From positions 1-8,021 of the forward strand of contig JAAYHG010000085.1 of the NCBI GenBank assembly GCA_012735455.1: 8,021 nt of DNA, written 5' to 3'. Shown here piece by piece: positions 5,299 through 8,021 of the stretch (its first letter is position 1; every line of letters starts with the position of its first letter). The stretch comes from Bacillota bacterium. Lineage in GTDB: Bacteria > Bacillota > DTU030 > DUMP01. The notes beneath the pieces are model-generated. The model saw nothing but the letters and a program-made list of their open reading frames with translations, was not told where the DNA came from and did no database searches. Made by a program: the position numbers and the translations under genes.

Positions 5299-6420
5299 AT
5301 GGAGAGCTATAATGAGATCCAGAGTTACCTAGACCGACGCTATGATGACGCCATGGACATGGATTGGTACTTGAAGAACTGGGAGCGGGCAGACAAGCTC
5401 CGTTCGCTGGTGGCGGAGATGATAAACGCTCAGGCCGGCGAGATTTTCTATGACTTCAATTCGTCCTCCGCGCTCAATGTTCTCTCCAGCGGTATTGATT
5501 GGGAATCAGGCGCCAATATTGTCTCTACCAGCCTGGCCTTTCCTGCCACCACCCTCACTTGGCTTAACCAGTCGCGAAGAGGTCTAGAGGTTCGTCTCGC
5601 CCCGGCCGAGAACGGGATGGTGCCTCTGAAGCGTTTAGCAGCGCTAGTAGACGATAGGACCATTGCTATCTCTCTCTGCTTTGTGGAAAATACCTCTGGC
5701 TTTAGGCACAACCTCTACGAGGTGGGTCAGTTTTGCCGGAAACGAGGATTACTCCTCGCTGTAGATGCCACTCAGGGCATAGGAGCCATGCAGATAGACG
5801 TTCAGAGTATGCAGGTGGACTTTCTGGTTGCCTCTAGCTACAAGTGGCTGGGCAACATGTTTGGCATTGGTTTCGGTTATGTCAGTGCCAGGCTCCTGGA
5901 GCGTATAACCCCTCGTTACTTTGGCTGGGTAGGCACCCCGAACCGGATGAATTCTCCCAAGGATCAGGTTTATTATCACCCTGATGCCCGGCGCTTCGAG
6001 CTGGGTGGTCTCAACTGGGCCGGTCTTTGGGGTATGGAGGCGGCCATCAAGAACTACCTCTCCTTAGGTAAGGCGGATGTAGAAAGTTACATCCTGGGCC
6101 TTACCGAGTACCTCTACCAACGGGTTACAACTGTACCTGGAGTGGGTGTAGTGGGACCATTCCCGCAAGACAACCGTTCCGGTATTACTTACCTTACCTT
6201 CCCGGCTTCTTGGGAACTTACGGACCGTGTACTGGCTGCCCATGGGGTGCGAGTTCATGTTGCCTCGCCCACTTCCATGCGTGTAGGTGTGCACTTTTAT
6301 AACAATAGGGCCGACATCGACCGTTTAGTAGAGGTCCTTCGTTTTTTCAGCAAGGGAGGTCCTACCCCCTGCTCAAGTGTAAAACGAAACCAACAGTATG
6401 ATGAGCAGGTCCCAGGTTGA
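5299..6420 (+). CDS. Class V aminotransferase-fold PLP enzyme (main part of a frameshifted gene)
   Basis: This is the 373-residue body of a fold-type I, class V PLP enzyme, the group of cysteine desulfurases, isopenicillin N epimerase-like and related enzymes. LLLAVDATQGIGAMQIDV (151-168) holds the PLP-binding aspartate D156 and Q159. VASSYKWLGNMFGIGFGYV (177-195) holds the PLP lysine K182. SLCFVENTSGFRHNL (125-139) matches the substrate-side strand. FELGGLNWAGLWGMEAAI follows in the C-terminal half. The ATG at 5299 has no ribosome binding site and the true start is at 5210 in another frame, so as written the gene is broken near its 5' end. The reaction is unknown: there is no clear active-site cysteine loop for desulfurase activity, and no sulfur-assembly genes adjoin. 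The last 20 or so residues are polar and poorly conserved. Confidence 0.82.
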   Translation: MESYNEIQSYLDRRYDDAMDMDWYLKNWERADKLRSLVAEMINAQAGEIFYDFNSSSALNVLSSGIDWESGANIVSTSLAFPATTLTWLNQSRRGLEVRLAPAENGMVPLKRLAALVDDRTIAISLCFVENTSGFRHNLYEVGQFCRKRGLLLAVDATQGIGAMQIDVQSMQVDFLVASSYKWLGNMFGIGFGYVSARLLERITPRYFGWVGTPNRMNSPKDQVYYHPDARRFELGGLNWAGLWGMEAAIKNYLSLGKADVESYILGLTEYLYQRVTTVPGVGVVGPFPQDNRSGITYLTFPASWELTDRVLAAHGVRVHVASPTSMRVGVHFYNNRADIDRLVEVLRFFSKGGPTPCSSVKRNQQYDEQVPG

Positions 6421-6452
6421 CAAAACTTGTTGCCACTTCCAGCTCCGGTTTC

Positions 6453-6481
6453 TTGACTTGGGATAGCCTTTGTGCTAAGAT
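6453..6481 (+). promoter_or_regulatory. Sigma-A promoter of tRNA-Gln
   Basis: TTGACT (6453-6458), an exact 17-bp spacer and TAAGAT (6476-6481) are present. A TGN extension (6473-6475) precedes the -10 box. The expected start is near 6488, about 18 nt before the tRNA, so the tRNA has its own unit separate from the upstream enzyme gene. Confidence 0.85.
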
Positions 6482-6505
6482 AACTTATGTTGAAAGTGAA
6501 AGTGT

Positions 6506-6579
6506 TGCGGGATGGTGTAGCGGTAGCACACATGACTCTGGATCATGTTGCCTAGGTTCGAATCCTAGTCCCGCAGCCA
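6506..6579 (+). tRNA. tRNA-Gln (anticodon CUG)
   Basis: The full cloverleaf is visible. The acceptor is TGCGGGA (6506-6512) with TCCCGCA (6569-6575), discriminator G, then an encoded CCA. The anticodon stem CATGA/TCATG carries the loop CTCTGGA, so the anticodon is CTG, reading CAG. The T-arm CTAGG-TTCGAAT-CCTAG is canonical. The first pair is U1-A72, which is known to mark bacterial tRNA-Gln for the Glu-to-Gln amidotransferase GatCAB. Confidence 0.96.
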
Positions 6580-6595
6580 GTTTTCTTACGAGCAT

Positions 6596-6626
6596 AACTC
6601 CGAGCATGCATTGGCCCGGAGTTTTT
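6596..6626 (+). terminator. Intrinsic terminator of tRNA-Gln
   Basis: AACTCCG (6596-6602) pairs with CGGAGTT (6617-6623) around a 14-nt loop. A run of five T (6622-6626) follows directly. It lies 17 nt after the tRNA's CCA end. Confidence 0.85.
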
Positions 6627-6759
6627 GTTATATCTTTCAAACATTCCATCGGCTCACTCCCCAAAAGTGAATTAGAGCGGCTGCGACAGCTGCTTTGAGC
6701 GGTGACTTATCCTTGCTCATGTCGGTGGGAGAGATTTGTAGTATTTGGCAGGGTAAAGG

Positions 6760-6819
6760 CTGCACAATGTCGAAGCTACTAAGCCTAGCAACTTCTCTTA
6801 GGTTGTGCAGAGAAGTTGC
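6760..6819 (+). promoter_or_regulatory. Leader with competing hairpins ahead of the DUF3825 gene
   Basis: CTGCACAA (6760-6767) can pair with TTGTGCAG (6803-6810). AGCCTA (6782-6787) can pair with TAGGTT (6799-6804, one G-U). The loop of that hairpin, GCAACTTCTC (6788-6797), is exactly complementary to GAGAAGTTGC (6810-6819). The pairings overlap, so they are either alternatives or parts of a pseudoknot. The last arm ends 11 nt before the AAGGAGG that serves the gene, a position suited to control of translation. The ligand or regulator is unknown. The stretch from 6627 to 6759 shows nothing I can assign; no strong promoter was found. Confidence 0.4.
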
Positions 6820-6845
6820 CTACATATTACAAGGAGGGACACAGA

Positions 6846-7637
6846 TTGCCGGAAAACGATTACCCGACATTGTTGCGACTCTTTGCCCATGTTCCCGATG
6901 CTATCATTCAAAAGGTGGCCGAGTTCGCTGTAAGGGAGAACTGGGGCGACAACCTGCAAGTTTTATCTATTTATATGGATTATAACTTTGAGATTGCTAG
7001 AGAACAGGGATTGCTCAAGTTTGCTAAAGACGATTCCTATTGCCTCTGGCGGGTGGGACACCTAGTTTCTACCGATGGCCAGCCGATAACGGTATTATTT
7101 ATGAAGAATCGCTTAGAAAACAGGCAACCCTTTGTAGCCACGTTTGTTTTTAAGGGTGAATCATTTGAGGTTTCCTTGGGCTCTGCTTCCGCTACCACGG
7201 TGAGGGAAAAGGCTCCCAAGGCTCCTAAATACAAGTATCCTAAGTATCGGAGCGACTACAAGCTTCAGTTTAATTTTGACCATTACCTCCGGGACCACGA
7301 GTCACGAATTAGAGAAATTCTGCCCAACCTCACACCCTACCAACGCTTCTTGGTTCTTTACGGTGCAGTTACAACCGCCCACCGGATTGATGCTCAGGTT
7401 GCCGTGCCGCAGTGGTATCGGGACAAAAATGCGGAGGCAGGGGGCTACAAATGGCTCTTGCCCCTGCGCTTCAACGATCCAGATACATCACTACGCCCAG
7501 ATTTGGTAGCAGCCATTGACCCCGACGAAACTAACAAGGAGTATCTGGTTCGTACTTTACTTCCGCCAGACTATGCCTATGCCAATGCCCGTGCGGTGAT
7601 TAGTAGCATTGATGCCAAGATAAGTCAGTGGATCTAA
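6846..7637 (+). CDS. DUF3825 domain protein of unknown function
   Basis: This is a 263-residue soluble protein with no signal peptide or membrane segment. The N-terminal half (about 12-100) has the DUF3825 pattern: FAHVPDAIIQKVAEFAV, then a YMDYNFEIAREQGLL helix, WRVGHLVSTDGQPITVLF and WGDN/RLEN-type turns. A basic lysine, proline and tyrosine-rich linker (121-138) follows. The second half carries VPQWYRDK, WLLPLRF, PDLVAAID, and YAYANARAVISSIDAKISQWI at the end, also typical of the family. No catalytic residues are evident. I chose the TTG at 6846 over an in-frame TTG at 6816 because AAGGAGG (6831-6837) lies 8 nt before it, and the 6816 codon sits inside a hairpin arm. It stands alone between the tRNA-Gln and tRNA-Glu units. 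Confidence 0.85.
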   Translation: MPENDYPTLLRLFAHVPDAIIQKVAEFAVRENWGDNLQVLSIYMDYNFEIAREQGLLKFAKDDSYCLWRVGHLVSTDGQPITVLFMKNRLENRQPFVATFVFKGESFEVSLGSASATTVREKAPKAPKYKYPKYRSDYKLQFNFDHYLRDHESRIREILPNLTPYQRFLVLYGAVTTAHRIDAQVAVPQWYRDKNAEAGGYKWLLPLRFNDPDTSLRPDLVAAIDPDETNKEYLVRTLLPPDYAYANARAVISSIDAKISQWI

Positions 7638-7672
7638 GTTAACAGTGCACCACAATTTCCTATAAGACACCA

Positions 7673-7701
7673 TTGACAGGGGCCCGGGTTTATAGTACAC
7701 T
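7673..7701 (+). promoter_or_regulatory. Sigma-A promoter of tRNA-Glu
   Basis: A perfect -35 TTGACA (7673-7678), a 17-bp spacer and TACACT (7696-7701) are present. The spacer holds a GC-rich GGGGCCCGGG next to the -35. Transcription should start near 7708, about 20 nt before the tRNA. Confidence 0.88.
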
Positions 7702-7728
7702 CTTTCATGTTGAGCGCTGAAGACCCGT

Positions 7729-7804
7729 GGCCCCATGGTCTAGTGGTTTAGGACACCGCCCTTTCACGGCGGCAACAGGGGGGCGTATCCCCTTGGGGCT
7801 ACCA
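7729..7804 (+). tRNA. tRNA-Glu (anticodon UUC) with aberrant T-loop
   Basis: The acceptor is GGCCCCA (7729-7735) with TGGGGCT (7794-7800), discriminator A and an encoded CCA. The first pair is G1-U72 (wobble). The D-arm GTCT...GGAC keeps G18G19. The anticodon arm CCGCC-CTTTCAC-GGCGG gives anticodon TTC. The T-stem AGGGG/CCCCT is perfect, but the 7-nt T-loop (7782-7788) is GGCGTAT instead of TTCRANT: positions 54, 55 and 58 are all changed. The other arms are intact, and the gene has its own promoter and a terminator hairpin. It may be a specialised tRNA, a functional variant or an early pseudogene. Confidence 0.9.
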
Positions 7805-7817
7805 ATTTAGAACAAGC

Positions 7818-7843
7818 ACTCCCGCTGAAGTCAGCGGGAGTTT
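7818..7843 (+). terminator. Terminator hairpin of tRNA-Glu
   Basis: ACTCCCGCTGA (7818-7828) and TCAGCGGGAGT (7831-7841) form a perfect 11-bp inverted repeat with a very tight centre. It is followed only by TTTGCTGTCT. The stem is strong and the T-run short. It lies 14 nt after the tRNA's CCA. Confidence 0.75.
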
Positions 7844-7928
7844 GCTGTCTGTATGGGTAACACTGTTAAGTGAGTGAGTCCGGAATAGAGGGTTTTTGAA
7901 AAAAATTTGTCGCAAATCAATCTGGATA

Positions 7929-7960
7929 TTGACTCCTCTGGTGGTATAATGTACCATATA
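7929..7960 (+). promoter_or_regulatory. Likely promoter and operator for a gene beyond the right edge
   Basis: TATAAT (7945-7950) with TGG directly before it (7942-7944) looks like an extended -10 box. TTGACT (7929-7934) is only 10 bp upstream of it, but lies 17 bp before TACCAT (7952-7957), an alternative -10. TGGTA-TAATG-TACCA (7942-7956) is an inverted repeat over the -10, as expected for a repressor site. The region is very AT-rich, and an A-tract (7896-7908) lies upstream. No gene start is visible before the window ends. Confidence 0.4.
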
Positions 7961-8021
7961 TACAGTTATATAATTAATCATATTATCACGTAGGCTGGGG
8001 TGTGGAGTGTGTATGTATCTA

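Noticed and set aside
6417..6698. Plus-strand 93-residue frame across the tRNA-Gln gene
   Set aside because: It reads straight through the promoter, tRNA and terminator, and its start has no ribosome binding site.
6695..6985. Plus-strand 96-residue frame overlapping the DUF3825 start
   Set aside because: It overlaps the well-supported DUF3825 gene in another frame and matches nothing recognisable.
7935..7944. TTGACT and TATAAT at 7929-7950 as one classic promoter
   Set aside because: The spacer is only 10 bp; an extended -10 or a different -10 box is more plausible.
1..8021. CRISPR array, insertion sequence, prophage or defence system
   Set aside because: There are no regularly spaced repeats, transposase or phage genes, tRNA-end att repeats or recognisable defence proteins.

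Overview
The window looks like a piece of a Firmicutes chromosome, most likely class Clostridia. The pointers are a mixed GC content near 50 percent, strong purine-rich ribosome binding sites, several TTG or GTG starts, and small Clostridia-type families (DUF6485, DUF1294, DUF3825). The species cannot be named from the sequence. Nothing marks a phage, plasmid or insertion sequence: it reads as ordinary chromosome with housekeeping genes and a few poorly known ones.

Left part, minus strand (1-1461). A small one-pass membrane protein of unknown function (1120-1461) is followed by a structured intergenic stretch (about 1023-1105). Next come a Nudix hydrolase (352-849) and the 5' part of lgt, prolipoprotein diacylglyceryl transferase, which runs off the left edge. 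The Nudix gene and lgt are close enough to share a transcript.

Centre (1656-4469). Glutamyl-tRNA synthetase gltX (1732-3207, plus) has a recognisable promoter. It converges on a threonine synthase-like PLP enzyme (3336-4469, minus), and a perfect 16-bp hairpin lies between the two stop codons.

Right part, plus strand (4566-8021). A cysteine-rich DUF6485 protein and a DUF1294 membrane protein lie close together. They are followed by a class V aminotransferase fold gene whose first 30 or so codons are in a different frame from the rest. Then come tRNA-Gln(CUG) with its own consensus promoter and terminator, a DUF3825 protein with a hairpin-rich leader, and tRNA-Glu(UUC) with its own consensus promoter and terminator hairpin. 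A promoter-like region for a gene beyond the window closes the sequence.

The strongest oddity is the tRNA-Glu. All stems are sound and it has a near-perfect promoter, but its T-loop reads GGCGTAT instead of the nearly universal TTCRANT. It may be a tRNA-Glu used outside ribosomal translation. The second is an element shared by the Nudix and threonine synthase-like genes, AGGATTT-N11-GGCRAAT, at almost the same distance (33 and 31 nt) ahead of both start codons. It could be an undescribed promoter class or an RNA leader motif.

Functional theme: gltX charges tRNA-Glu. In bacteria that make Gln-tRNA by transamidation, it also mischarges tRNA-Gln. Both tRNA genes lie in the same window, but in separate transcription units.
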